Positions 1-12,100 of a DNA stretch of 64,000 nt are shown here, one piece after another (position 1 is the first letter of the stretch; the number at the start of each line of letters is the position of its first letter). This stretch comes from Prunella strophiata (taxonomy: Eukaryota > Chordata > Aves > Passeriformes > Prunellidae): NCBI GenBank assembly GCA_036583965.1, contig JAZBQD010000030.1, positions 108,784,662 to 108,848,661 of the forward strand, in the 5' to 3' direction. Under the pieces are notes generated by a model. That model made no database searches. It worked only from the letters and a program-made list of their open reading frames with translations, and was not told where the DNA came from. The translations under genes and the position numbers were made by a program.

Positions 1-3000
1 TTCCTGCCATGGGGACCCGGTGCATGAGGTGGAACAAATCCAGCTGAATGGCACTTGAGCTGTCTGAACTTCTGCTTTTGAAGTTCCCAAGAATATTTCC
101 AGCCCTTCAGGTACTAGGAGAGGGGGAGCAGGAGGTGCCTTCCTGCTCGGTGGTAGAAATAACAAACTCCAGTGGGTACTGCGGGCTGGCAGCCCGGCCA
201 GCAGACAGGCACAGGCCAGCTCGGAGAAAAGGGTTTAATGCACTCCCAAAGAATAACTGCTGGGGGACAAAAGAGTGCTTGTATTTTTATTCTTTCCTTT
301 TCCTGCTTCCAGGAAGCTTTAAATAGATTGATTAGGGGCATGCATGGGATATCTCTCTAATGAGGGAGTAGAGCCTTTTAATGGTGAGGTGATGCCAGCC
401 TTGGATTCTTTCTTTATTCTTGTGTCTCGCTCAATAGCAGAGTAGTCATGGTCTCGAGTCTCAGACAGCAGAGGAATACAATTTTCCACTTAGTCATCCC
501 TCCAGAGGGTGGATTATTCCTTGGTGAAGCACCAGGTGCAGAGCTCAGCAGTGTAGGGCTGCCCATCCCTCTCAGGAGGCAAACCAGCAAGGGTGGCTGC
601 TGGCTACAATGCCAGTGTTCCCAGCCAAGCATTAGCTATAGGATTTGCTTCAGTAATTACCTTTACTTCAGTCTTATGACCCAACATGAGGCAAAATTAC
701 TCTTGGCCAAATTACAAGTTGCTGAGAGGTCTAGGGCATTCAGGCATGTGTCCTCTACCTGTTGGAGTGTGTTACAAGCAGGTGGGCAGTTTTGTTCTCT
801 GTCTTTTGCATATTTTCCAGCAAACTCAAAGGCCTGTAGTTATCAATAGATGCAGGACAAGGATCTTTTTACTCTTTAATAAATGTGTCTTTTTATTCTT
901 TAACACTAAGCAAACACATCCCTTTCACTGGGACCAGCAGAGAGTGTTATGCATGCCGGAGACAGCACATGATTGAAGGGATGTTCCCTCTCTTCTGACC
1001 CCAGGGGCAAAATCCTTTCCTCTTTTATACACAGGCAACATTCAGACCACCATCCATATACCTCATCCTCTGATAATTAGGGAACCTAAATATTTGGCTC
1101 ATGGTAACAATTCTATGTCTTCTAACAAGGGGAGCAGCGTTCCCCTAGGTCCCACTCCCTTTGAGCCGTGCTGCTATGACAGCAATGTGATTGTCACTGC
1201 CATGGTATGCTTAACCTTTGCCAAACCAGAGCTGAGGCATTAACTCAGATCCTCAACCCACATGTCTTAAAGGGCAATGTAACCTGTGCTGCCTGGGCCC
1301 AACACAGTCTGCAGCTCAGTAATAACAAGCACGGAAATGTGACAAGTGTGAGCCGTAAAAATGATTGATGCAACTAGAGAAATAACAAAGAGAAGCTGAA
1401 AAATAGCAATGAGGAGGAGGAATTCCTGGGACCAGTGTCTCCATGGCACCAGCAGCCCCCTACTCTCACACCAGAAGAGAGGTTACACTTGCCTGTAGTA
1501 GAAAGGATCTCCATATCACACAATGAAATTCCAGCAAACAGGACAAGGACTGATGGTGTCTGGAAGTGGCAGTGCCACTGCTATCTGGATAATAGTTTGA
1601 ATTAGATTATGTGAGAAAAGGAGGAATATATAGACGACCAGCTGCTCAAAGGCTTACTACAACCTTGCTTTTATTGTTCTGCTAAGTTAGAGGTGGGGCA
1701 TCAGAGGGATTCCTAACATACCACTACTGAGAAATTTTAATATGTTCCACACTGACACATATAAAAAGGAAATAACAGCTGATCACAGCCAGCAGAGACT
1801 GCAACATCTCTTTATATGCATGCACAGAAGCTTGGTCAAAGTGGGGTGCTCTTGGCTCAGACACCTGAGCTAACCTGACCCAACTAAACCTTTCTCCTGC
1901 CACTGAGATGAGTCTCAGCAAAAGGACTGTCAAGTGTGAAGGTCAGGCAGCAGAATAAAAGGTGATCTGGACATGGCTATTCACCATCCTGAGATGCCAG
2001 GACATGGAGAAGGGCAGGGGAGCTGAGAGGCAGAACACTTAGCACTGATGAAAAGAAACACGTGTTTACACAAGCGACAATGATCCGGGGGAACAAGATA
2101 GCACAGAGGGCAAAAGTTTAGCTGGGCTCAGCCAAAGGACCTGTGTGTATGGGGGGTTACAGTCACAGGGGTTTCATTTCTGAAGAGTTTTTGGAAGGGT
2201 TATAAACCCTCAGGACTCTGAGAGCTCAGTGGATGGGGTTAGGGAAAAAAGCCTTTGCCCCAGCAAGTTACCCCTGTAGCTGCTGCCACAGGGACTTTGT
2301 GTCTTTCTTTGATGTGGCTGCTCCCAGAGGTGGATTGCTCAAATAACAGGGGGCTACAGTCTCATGTAGCAAAACCTTCCTAAAACTTACAGGGACAAGT
2401 CTCTCCTCATACTCAGAAGGAGTATGAGACAGAGAAATTTGTAATACTTATAATACAACTATGAAATATTTATATTTGTAATTAAAATAGTGCTTGGGAG
2501 GTGGGGAAGGAGAAAGAGAGGATTTTGTTTTCTTTCAGTTAGACAAATAATCCACCAGACAAGTTGCAAAAATTAATGTCTCAGTGGTTTCATGCAAGCT
2601 TTCACCATAGATAGTCAATTCTCTCCAAGCTCCAAGGACAACCTTGAGCACTTCCTAGTGCATCTGAGAGCTGACAGCCCAGGCAGGGAGCAAAGTCAGC
2701 CCCAGGAGAAATGGGAAATGAAGCCAGCCATGGGAGGATTCCCTGTCAAATGAGTCACAGTAGGCATCAGTGTGAGCTCCCAAGGATGTGCTTTATTTCC
2801 CTCCCACCTGGGTGAGAGACACTGCAGCCCTGCCAGGCAAGAGGGCCAGAATATGCAGATGCTGCCACAAGCCTCAAAGGTGAGTGAGGGATGGTTCCAG
2901 TGGGGAAGACTGGCTTTGGTGGAAGTCAGCCATGCCTAAGGAGCTACCTGGGGTACTGCTACTGCAAACTGTACCCAAGACTGTCCATAACAAATATCCT

Positions 3001-3584
3001 GCTCTGCAAAGATCAGTCATCATCACACATTAATCTGATCCAAACCAGGCACTGCACAAACCCAGGCAAACCTACATGGGACACCTTCAGGTAGAGAAAT
3101 GAGCCTGTAATTAATCATCAGCACCCCCTAATTATACCCTGTCCCTAAATCAAATTGCATTTTACTTTGTAAGCTTGAAATACCTATTCCTTCCACATTT
3201 GTTTTTAACTGGGAAAAATCTTTAAACATTGTTTTATAACACAAAATAGTATTTCATTAGCAGCAAGAGCATATCAGTGTGTATATAAGTCACACTGGGA
3301 ATCCCTGATTCAAGCTGATAAGTAGCTACTCACCAAATAGTTCTATTTAGGTCCAGGAAATTATTCAAGTATATAACTACTCACAAATATGAGTAAGGTC
3401 CCACAGCAAGAGCAAAAGTGATCATTATTAGGAATTCAAAAGGAAGGGGGAAAAATAATAGGGTACAGGTCTTAAAATGTAGATATATTCTTTAGAGGAG
3501 GGACAAATAACAGCACTGTGATTATTACAGACCAGGCAGCTGGATTGCTTCTATTAGAAAATAACTTTGCAATAAAGTACTGAT
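1..3584. other. Non-coding stretch, no gene recognised
   Basis: I see no exon, RNA gene or clear transposon here. Open frames are short (133 codons at most), lie on both strands, and contain no motif that I know. The sequence is ordinary AT-leaning, CpG-poor vertebrate DNA. Some parts are markedly AT-rich with TAAT-type cores, for example about 2440-2500 and 3110-3270. It could be intergenic or intronic. If the leftward first exon proposed at 4111-4430 is real, this stretch would lie in its first intron. Confidence 0.6.
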
Positions 3585-3677
3585 TTCAAGTGAGTTTGTC
3601 CCCAGTGCTGGTTTTAAATAATCATTTGCCTTCAAGTGAGTTTGTCCTATTTACTGGTTTTAAAAAAACCTTTTGCC
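3585..3677. repeat. Two-copy direct tandem duplication, unit about 46 bp
   Basis: The copies are 3585-3630 and 3631-3677. Both begin TTCAAGTGAGTTTGTCC, continue with CTGGTTTTAAA, and end TTTGCC, and they differ at a minority of positions in the middle. The copies abut exactly, so this is a local tandem duplication followed by some divergence. No function is evident. Each copy contains AAGTGAGT, which resembles a 5' splice site, but there is no open frame or acceptor context to support an exon. Confidence 0.85.
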
Positions 3678-3932
3678 AGTCCTTTTTCAACAGGCAGAGT
3701 TCCTTTCTCTCAGCCACGGTTATAAAGCTTTGGGAACTATAAGTAACATGTAGCTTATAGGAAATATATGTTTCATCTCTAAAGAGCTGCAAAAACTTTA
3801 AAGGGTTTTCCTTGCCATGCTGTCTCTCCCCGGCAGAAACAAATGAGATGTGTTACAGGCAGGCTGTGAGAGAAATTTCAATGAACTTGCAGGGTAGGAT
3901 AAGAAATCTGCCTGGCAGTCCCAGGAGAGTCA

Positions 3933-3960
3933 GTGCACACACACAGGCACACACACACCC
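3933..3960. repeat. Short imperfect (CA)n tract
   Basis: Two short runs of CACACACA are separated by a GG interruption and end in a C-run. This is ordinary microsatellite material, about 130 bp below the CpG island. Confidence 0.75.
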
Positions 3961-4089
3961 CATCTTGCAAATCCAGATTTGCCACAAGAAAATCGCCCCC
4001 GCCAGCACACACTGTGTGTGACACTGCAGCAGTAGCTGAGATTGGTCTTCTTTGTTACTCTGTTCTTTGCTGCTGGACCCACTGAACTT

Positions 4090-4590
4090 TTCTCGGATGG
4101 GTTCACTCACCTGAGCCCCAGCCGGGAGCCGGGGCTGTTCCTCAGCCGCGCTCTCCGCGCTCCCGAGCCCCGCAGTTCCCCTACACGGACACTCGGTCCC
4201 CGGGCTCACGGCAGCGAAATTCCTCTTTCGTCCCCGAGAAACGGAGAGCAGCCATGCTCGTGCCTCTGGCGCTGACACACAGGGAAATGATCTGCCGGGA
4301 GCGGAGGAGAGGCTGCCTCTCTCCTGCGGCGGGCGGTCCGGGGTCGCGCAGCATCCTCCGGTGTCACTGCGGGCGGCACAGCCGGGGCACGCCGCCACCC
4401 ACCACACACACCCCGGGCACCGCAGCACAGCCAGGCACCGGCGCTTTCCCTCCTCAATAAAGAGTGCGTGCTGAATGGCTCCTAATCCACAACCAGCGCT
4501 GTCCGCTCCATTGGAAAGCCTTGCGGAAGTTTGGATAAATAATAATGTGCGAATTACGAGCGCTCCCGCGAAGCGTGAGGTACGAAGCTA
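4090..4590. promoter_or_regulatory. CpG island with promoter-type motifs
   Basis: This is the densest CpG cluster in an otherwise CpG-poor window. CG dinucleotides recur from about 4092 to 4585. Visible elements are a GC box GGGCGG at 4331-4336 and CCATTGG at 4508-4514, which is CCAATGG (a CCAAT/NF-Y box) on the minus strand. Another tight CpG group sits at 4549-4586. No convincing TATA box is present. The only TATA-like string near the expected position is the reverse of AATAAAGA at 4456-4463, which is weak. The CCAAT box lies on the high-coordinate side of the GC-rich body, and a consensus minus-strand 5' splice site lies on the low side. The simplest reading is a promoter firing leftwards with a start near 4430, although bidirectional activity is possible. 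Confidence 0.65.
4111..4430 (-). other. Putative first exon (mostly 5' UTR) of an unidentified gene, minus strand
   Basis: On the minus strand the GC-rich body of the CpG island ends in CAG|GTGAGT (plus-strand 4105-4113, last exon base 4111), a perfect match to the vertebrate 5' splice site. Downstream of it, at lower coordinates, CpG density drops at once. Upstream by about 80-100 bp is the minus-strand CCAAT box at 4514-4510. The exon start near 4430 is inferred from this spacing and is not seen directly. Minus-strand ATGs at 4457 and 4428 open frames of 83 and 191 codons. The second runs through the splice site and is Arg/Ala/Pro/Gly-rich as expected from GC content. Neither resembles a protein I know, so I read the exon as probably untranslated. 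The partner exons are not recognised, so the gene is unnamed. Confidence 0.4.
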
Positions 4591-5286
4591 GAAATAAATA
4601 TTGCCTGTTGTTTCAAATTATTCTGAGCGCTGCAGCAGATGACTGGCAAGAGAACAGCAGGCGTAAAGTAGTGATAGAAGTAAACAGTCCAACTTTAAAG
4701 TAGCAGGCTTGCCCGTGTTCATAGAGCCCTATTGTAGTGGGACAAAGGGGGTGCTGGCCATACCAGCGCTCTCTCGGTGAATTCAGGGCTGAGTCCAGCT
4801 TGTCCACTCACTCCAGAGCCACAAGCTGTGACCAGCACAGAGCTGCAGACTGGAGCTCAGCATGCTCACAAGAATAGGTGTTTCACCAAGCTGCCCAGAA
4901 ACACCCTGGCCCACCTATTTGACCACATACAGGCAACCTTCAGACAGGAGATAAGGACACAAGAATAAGGAGACACAGGGACTAGAGCTGTGTTGATTCC
5001 ATTTAAACACGGTTTAATTAAAAAAAAAAAAAATGGTACAAGGAGAACATGTCATTGTCAGATAAAGAGATTAAGCACTCAGTTTAAATCCATGTAACAC
5101 TCAAAAACTGTAGGAATCTCTTATTTGCGTGCTTACCTTTGGAAAATGCACCACTCCTTCCTTCCCTCAAACTCTTCGGAGAGCTAAAAGAGGTCCTGTT
5201 ACTTCCAAAGGCTTTTGTTCTTCTGTCCCTCCGTCACATGGCTTGCCTTTTATATTTGCAACACACAAAAGTTAGGGCTGTTGTTT

Positions 5287-5320
5287 AAGAGAGAGAGGGA
5301 GAGAGAGGGAGAGAGGGGGA
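5287..5320. repeat. GA-rich low-complexity tract
   Basis: This is an imperfect repeat of GAGAGAGG on the plus strand, homopurine over its length. It is far shorter than the GGAA array at 18755 and looks like ordinary simple repeat. Confidence 0.85.
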
Positions 5321-6132
5321 ATGTCAAATGGAAAAGTGCCATTGCAGTCATATATCAATCAGGGCAGCAGCAGCAGCAGCTCGCTGGCAAATGGGAATTC
5401 CACAGAAATGTGAAGCTCTTGTTATCTGAGAAATCACAAAACACCACCAGCCAAGCTCCCCTCTGCAGGGACTTCTTATTATTGGCAAGCCAGGAAATAG
5501 AAGGAAATGTAGGCGCTTTTTTAATTGCTGTTATTGTTTCAGATCTGGAGATAAGGACGCTGTGGCATGTGTAAACCAGTGGAATATAAATCCTGAATCA
5601 AATTCCTTCCTAAACAAATGGACCATGTGCAAGATAAAGCAAACCACTGAGAAGCAAGGTAATGGAGCTAAGGGAAGAATCTGACAGTAATGATTTAAAG
5701 AATTTGATAACTGTTTGCACTTGGAAAATATCCATAGAAAAACTACCTGCTCCCTGGATTACTCATTAATCTCTCTTTTATTTTTTTTCTGACCAGTTTT
5801 TCTTAGGCTTTTTTTTAACTGTGGTTGATCTCAGATATCCTTGATTCAAGATATGCTGCTTCACTACAATTGGTCAACTAAATCATCTGACATTCCCTGG
5901 CTCTCCAGTTGGGTAAGCAGGCAAGCATTTTCTGTATAAATACTTCTCTGCAAATCTGCAATTCCCCTGCTTCCAACAACCTGCCCTGAAATTCTGAAGT
6001 TTCTGCCAAATAAACTCAGGATTTTGCTCAGAGAAGAAAACATTGTCCTTCTACTTTACACACCTTTCTCTGAAGAAGGCCAAGTTTGAAAGAAGTTATC
6101 CTTAAAATATTTTATAATATTATGGGTGTATG

Positions 6133-6158
6133 AAAAAAAAAAAAAAAAAAAAAAAAAA
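6133..6158. repeat. Homopolymer A26
   Basis: An uninterrupted run of 26 A on the plus strand is followed by AAACC-type sequence. No recognisable retroposed gene body precedes it, so I do not call it a processed-pseudogene tail. Confidence 0.9.
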
Positions 6159-9100
6159 CCAAACCAAAAGCAAAACAGCCTTGAGAGGCTGAAGGCAGGC
6201 TCCATCCACTGGAAAACCCCACTTACAACAAGCACATCACAGCTCTGGATGCACCAAACCCTCTTCTCTGCAGAGTGTTTCACTTCCCTGTGGAGTTCCC
6301 CCTAGTCATCCTGCAGGATTATGGGAAGCACAGACCTAAGCTGGTTAATTAAAAAATAGACAACATAGCTGGCCATTCACAAGCTGGATCTGTTCAGAGG
6401 CACTGGCCAGCAGATGGACAGGGCTCTGTGTCAGTTGTGTTTGAACTCTAAAGGCAAGTTGGTATTTGATGGATGATGTTATTAGCTAAATGTCTTATGT
6501 GGTGTAAGATCAAAGAGCAGATGGGAATTGTGCCTTAAAAATAGAATAATCTAAAGGGGGGATGGCTTTTAGATGAGTAAGCATCATGGAAACAATAAAG
6601 GAGACCTTCTTTGGCTTGCTTTGCTGCACAGCCAGGTTTGACTGGTGGGATAAACAAACAACCCACTTAGGACCAAAATTCTTAGGACGTGAGTTTTGCT
6701 GCAGGTTTCCCCCTTCATATTCCGTGTTTACATTGTTTTGCCTCTGGAGTCAACCTTGTGTTTCTCTCCCTGACCAAATGTGTCCCAGCTCTCTGCTTCT
6801 TTGCAGATGCCACTGAGGTCACCCAGCATGGGTGGTGGCAAAGCTCAGCAGCACCTTCACCTCACTGTAACCACAGACTGAGACTGCTGCTCTGGCACTG
6901 CTCTCACCTTAAACTACTCACAGAAACCTTTCTGAATTCAGCCAACACCCTCCTTTAAAATGAAGGCTATTGGTTGTTGCACTGCTGTGTTGTCTGTCTT
7001 TTTCCACTGGCAAGAAAGTGATTTAAATGCTCTGGTTACATTCACTGAGAAGCTCCCACGTGCAAGACAAAGTAGCTTCTGGATTAAACCCTCCAGGACA
7101 CAGTAGATGTCCTACTCATGGTCCTCACTGAAAATGGCACTTCAGAGTTTTTTTCTGGCACCACTTAGGCTTCTTATCTTTGTGCCATCTGCAGGTGACA
7201 ATACATGAATTATTTTTTTTGTTGGGTGCTATGCATACTAAACAATTATCAATAATTCCTCTAACAGTGGTATTTTTGAGATGCAGTGCTCAGCAGTTTG
7301 CTACCACAACACAAATCCTTAGTACAGGAAAATCAGCAAAAGTGACTTCCAATTTTTTTATCTTCAGCTTCCAGACTCTGTTTGGCAGCCAGTGGAAGTT
7401 AATCAGCAATTAATTGACTGCACAGCTTGGTGACTTATAAACTGACACTCTCATTTGTGGCCTTCTGAATGAACTTGCACATGATCACAAGCTCAAAAGT
7501 AGAAACATTTAATGTAACCTCCCCCCACCTCAAGAACACTGTGGTCCATAACTTTTTCATAGCTGCTCATAAATCTTTAGCCTCTCTCAAATGCTGGTGC
7601 CTTAATCCCACCCATAAAACCAGACATTTTGAAGAAACAAATAAAAGCAAAAAGAACAGGAGCTCAGAGCTCAGTTTTCAAAGACCACTAGACATCTGAG
7701 ATGACCCCAGATATAAGATAATATTTCCAGAAGATTTAAGGTATTCTGCTCCCATCAGTTCTGATCTGAGTTCCCTTCAAAAGAGGCTTATCTCACTTAG
7801 AAGTATTGGCCTGAAAACTAAATTTAGGCTCTTCCAGAAGCAAATATAGGGTTTCCATTCCAAATTACTTTCAGTACATGCCTAATTCAGATTGGCATCA
7901 ATAGCAGTTTTCTCTCTGTAAACAACCATAAAGATTCTGTTGACTCAGTCGAACTAAATATATATATTTTTAATTTTTTTAAATTTATTTTTTAGTAGAG
8001 AAACAGGTGAGATAAATCCCTTCCTTGTAGTCTCAGGATGCAATTTGGAAAACATGGAGATCCACTACTTCATGGAGTTCTACCAACCTCCCTAGTTCAG
8101 TAAAGTGCATTGGAGGCCTCCAACCCTGTTCTTTATTCCACCATCACTACATGACCTACAAGACTCATGTTTGTCCTGAGAAAAGCATTGGACTACCATT
8201 GGCTGCAATCAATGGGACCCAAATGTTTGCCCTGTTGGCATCATCAACCCCATGCTCCTTCTTCAAAGGAGCAGGATTTCACCTCTCCATCATGCATGTG
8301 TTGTGAAATGCATAAAGACTTGTGCACAAAACTCAATATTTCATTTTCATCTTAAGGATTTCCCAGTGCTGCCCCTTTGTAGTGATCCCCAGGCAACTTT
8401 GACATTCTAAGACAGCAGGTAACAGATCTCAAAATCATCAAATGTGCAGTCAGAACAGGCATCTTGTGCTAGGTTGTGTCTGCAAAGACCAGGAAAGGAG
8501 CACAAACACAAGGACAACCTTTAAATACATGCTCACACAGTGACATAAACATTGCACCCTTTGCTGGAAGCAGTTGGAGGGAGTGGGATGCACAGGAATG
8601 CAGTTCAGGGAAAGGCCATGCTTTGTTCCATTATTGAATTGATGAAGGAGGGTTTATATTTGGGGATTGGCCACCATTATTCCTCTCATAGTTATGAATG
8701 TAGGAGGAACTGAAAGCATTGTAGTGGCAATCTGCAGCAACAAAAAATGTAATACTTATATGATTAATTTATACTTTGCATATATAAGAGGTACTCAGAA
8801 TTCTTAGAGGAAGTATTTTCTATAATTTTAATAATAAAAATTAGGCAAATAAAATTCCAATAAATAAAACTACATAACCACATACAGCAATGAAGGAGCA
8901 GGTGGCACAGAAGTCTGTTTAGACACTCAAAGCTTTTTATCTTTCTCCCCATGGAGCTTTATCTCAGATTTGTTATGCAAGGATATTTAAGTACCTAAAC
9001 ACACATAATCTTCTGTAAACTAAATGGGTCTCTTCTTTCAGTGTTTGTATGTATTAATGAATGTGTGCTGTTAAGAAACAGTAAATGGAAATGTTTATTC

Positions 9101-12100
9101 AGTAATTTACACAAATACTGTTATTACAGCAAGGCTCCTGTCACCTGGGAATAAGGCTGCTATGGAGAAGTCTGTGAAAATTAGGTCTAAATTATATGCT
9201 TCTTAATTTTAAGACAGAAAGACACATTGCCTGTGGACAATACTTAGCCTTTAGGCTGACTTGAAAATGCAGCTGCAGGAGGACCAGAAGTTGGTGTCCC
9301 CTGGCTCCTTCAGCAGGAAGAAGCACTTGGCCAGGTAGGGTCACCTCCTCAGAAGTGTGCTGCCCACAAGGCACAAATTATTACTGTGGACTCTCAGTGC
9401 TCAAAACAGACCAGCTGAGGAGCCTGGCAGTGCAAACAGAGTGCCAGGGGAGATCCTGGGTGAACAATGGCCATGCCTGGGGGAGAGGCAGGTGGTGCTG
9501 TGGCATGGGAAGGTTTCCAGGAGTGGTTCAGGCACACAAAGTCACAGCCAGGCTGCCCTGCAGTCACCAGGAGCCCCCATGGACAGTTTGTACAGGACAA
9601 GTGAAGAAAGCTGGATCCCTACACATTTTTCCCTGTGTCCCTCATGGTTACCCACTCAGGTTTTCCCCAAATAACCATCAGCTCCTTGATCCCCACATCT
9701 CTTGATTATGTGGATTTAAACTCATTGCCCTTTGCTCACTCCCACAATTTTTTCAACTGCTTTTAAAGCCCCTACAAGACTGCTGGCTGAGCAAGGGGCA
9801 GCACACCCTCACTGAACAGCAAACACACCCTGTGGCTTCCTGCCTCCTCAGGCTGCAAGGTGTGGGTGCTTTGGTTTCCCTCTGCAGGACAGCAACAGGA
9901 TACAACATTCCTGCCCAAGCACCACACCTCCTCACATGTCCAAGAAATTGTCCAGAAAGTTAGTTTTCTCTGTGAGATCTCAGCCTTGCTGTTAAAATGT
10001 ATTTACTTTGAGCAGCTGGATGAAAAGCTGCAGAGAGACACATCAGGGACAAGGAGACAAAAAACACCAAAATTCTATGAGAAACTTGTAAATAAGAGAG
10101 TAAAAATATATGTTCTACCTTCAGGCTGCTGAAAGGTGGAGTGCCTTTTCCCTAGAAGAGACTGTTGTCCCCCTGATCCCTGTCCCCATCCCCACTGGCT
10201 GCACCTCTCTGGTGTCCTTTGCCACTGCTTTATGCCTAATGCAGAAAGAGGAAAGCTGCTGTGTTTCCTTGAATTTCAACAACACGGATCAACAGTTCTG
10301 CAGACACTTGTGAGGTTTATCCACCCTTCCTGGGCAGCTGTGTCAGTCTCAGCTGGGCTCCTCTCTGTGTCAGTGGAAGCCACAAACAGGCACTGCCTGC
10401 AGGGCTGCTCATTTTGCTCCTGATGGGAGGTGGAACTCCCTTTTGGCAGTGCCTCTTTATCTCTATTAATAACAAAAGGAGCCAAGAGTCAGCTTGATTT
10501 ACTCATCCAGCTGCTGAACACCTTGGTTAGGGCAGATGAATTCCACCTTCAAGGTTGTTTCAAATTATCTTATAAGCATGTGCAGTAGATGCTTAACCTA
10601 CCAGCTAACAATCCACAGTTGCACATAGGTCAGTGTTAAATATCACACCTTTTTCCATGGCTGCAGGGAAAGTCTTGCATCAAACACTGTGGGATAATGA
10701 CACCTGATGTGCAGTGAGCAATTTGCAGCATATGTCTTCCACCTGATGGAGAGAGAAGGATCTCTCTGTGAAAACCTGGTATATGTCAGAGGTTTATCAT
10801 GAGTACCAAAGAATGTGGAAGCTTGCATGTGGAAATTTCTCCAGTGTTTGTATCTCCATGTCCCCATGTTGGTGATGTGTGGTGCACCTTGGACATCAAC
10901 AGTGATCTCTCTACCCCACTATCCCCAACCACAAACAGTATCATTTCTGCTGATCCCTGTCCTCAGTGTTTTTTAAGAGGTCTGAGTGTGTCAGAAAGTC
11001 CTAAACAGCACCCAGTGGCACAGCTGGAAGTTTTGCATGAATACAAACTGGGGGTTAAGGATTCTAAATGTGGTTTGAGGTAGCTTCCCTCAGCAAGGGT
11101 CAGATCCTGAGGGCTCCCTTGAGTCCTGCATGTCACTGAGCATCAAACTGAGCTTCATTTCTAGGATGCTTTGCACAAGATGGAGAAAACTCTAAGGTAC
11201 CAGGAATATCTCCACTCAACTGAGAAAAGCATCATTGCCTTCCTCAGGATAACATCAAGTTATGATTGTGGTTTGAACAGCATTTCCATAATGACTAAAA
11301 ACTACCCATAAATTTGCTGAGAGCTGTAAAACTGACCTGGCAAGATACAGCCAGCTACTAACAATAGCAACCTTTTTTTATTGCAGTCTCCTGCCAATAC
11401 CCACACAATATTATTTTCTTGCAGTAAAAATGCAATGAGCAAAGTGGAGAAGATGTTTTTCTATGCTGTGTTCTGTGAAAAATTAAAGTGGAATAATCTG
11501 TCTATGACTCAGGTTTGTGTGGCCACTCCCTGTGGAACACCTCATGTTTTAAAAGGAAGCACTAAATGAAATTCAGTCTCAGCTAGTCAGTTTGGGTTAA
11601 ATCTGCAGGGCAACTCATCATATGGGAAGCTTCTGAGAACAAATGCTATTTAGAGCAGGAAATTGGTGATTCATAATTGACATTAACTCCAGTTACCCTC
11701 CAACATTCATGCTGTACTTCATGTGAAATTATTATAAGGAAAGAAAGGCCATTCCCTTGAGCAAGTTCAAGTTAATGTTTAGGAAACCATTTAAGTTATT
11801 ATTAGGACAAAAGTCATTACAGTGGAATGGTCAGATGCTCAGACTGCACCTCCAGCTGCAAAACCTGTGCATTTTAGTACCTCTTTGCAGGTAGCTCTTC
11901 AGACATTTGGTCATTTTGGCCAATTCAACAAAATCCTGACTTCACCAGTGTCCCAGTCAAATCTCCCACCTACTGGACAGAGCCAGAAACGAGTCCCTTT
12001 TTAGCACCAATTGCACTGAAATCCATGCTGTGTCCAGTTTCACACACACACAAGTCCCTGTGGCCCTGGAGGAGCTGCTGGAGGAGGTGGGAGCAGAGCC

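Larger units (their letters stand above)
4591..9100. other. Non-coding stretch with simple repeats only, no gene recognised
   Basis: No exon or transposon is recognised. A GA-rich low-complexity run lies at 5287-5320 (GAGAGAGGGAGAG type), a CAG run of four to five units at about 5366-5380, and an A26 tract at 6133-6158. The section at 5330-5575 carries an open plus-strand frame of 119 codons containing the GA run. Its composition follows the DNA and it has no motif. The sections at 7950-7995 and 8755-8880 are very AT-rich. Confidence 0.55.

Noticed and set aside
6133..6158. A-run as tail of a processed pseudogene
   Set aside because: No recognisable cDNA-like body precedes it. The same holds for the runs at 16688, 33814, 34938, 38433 and 41331.
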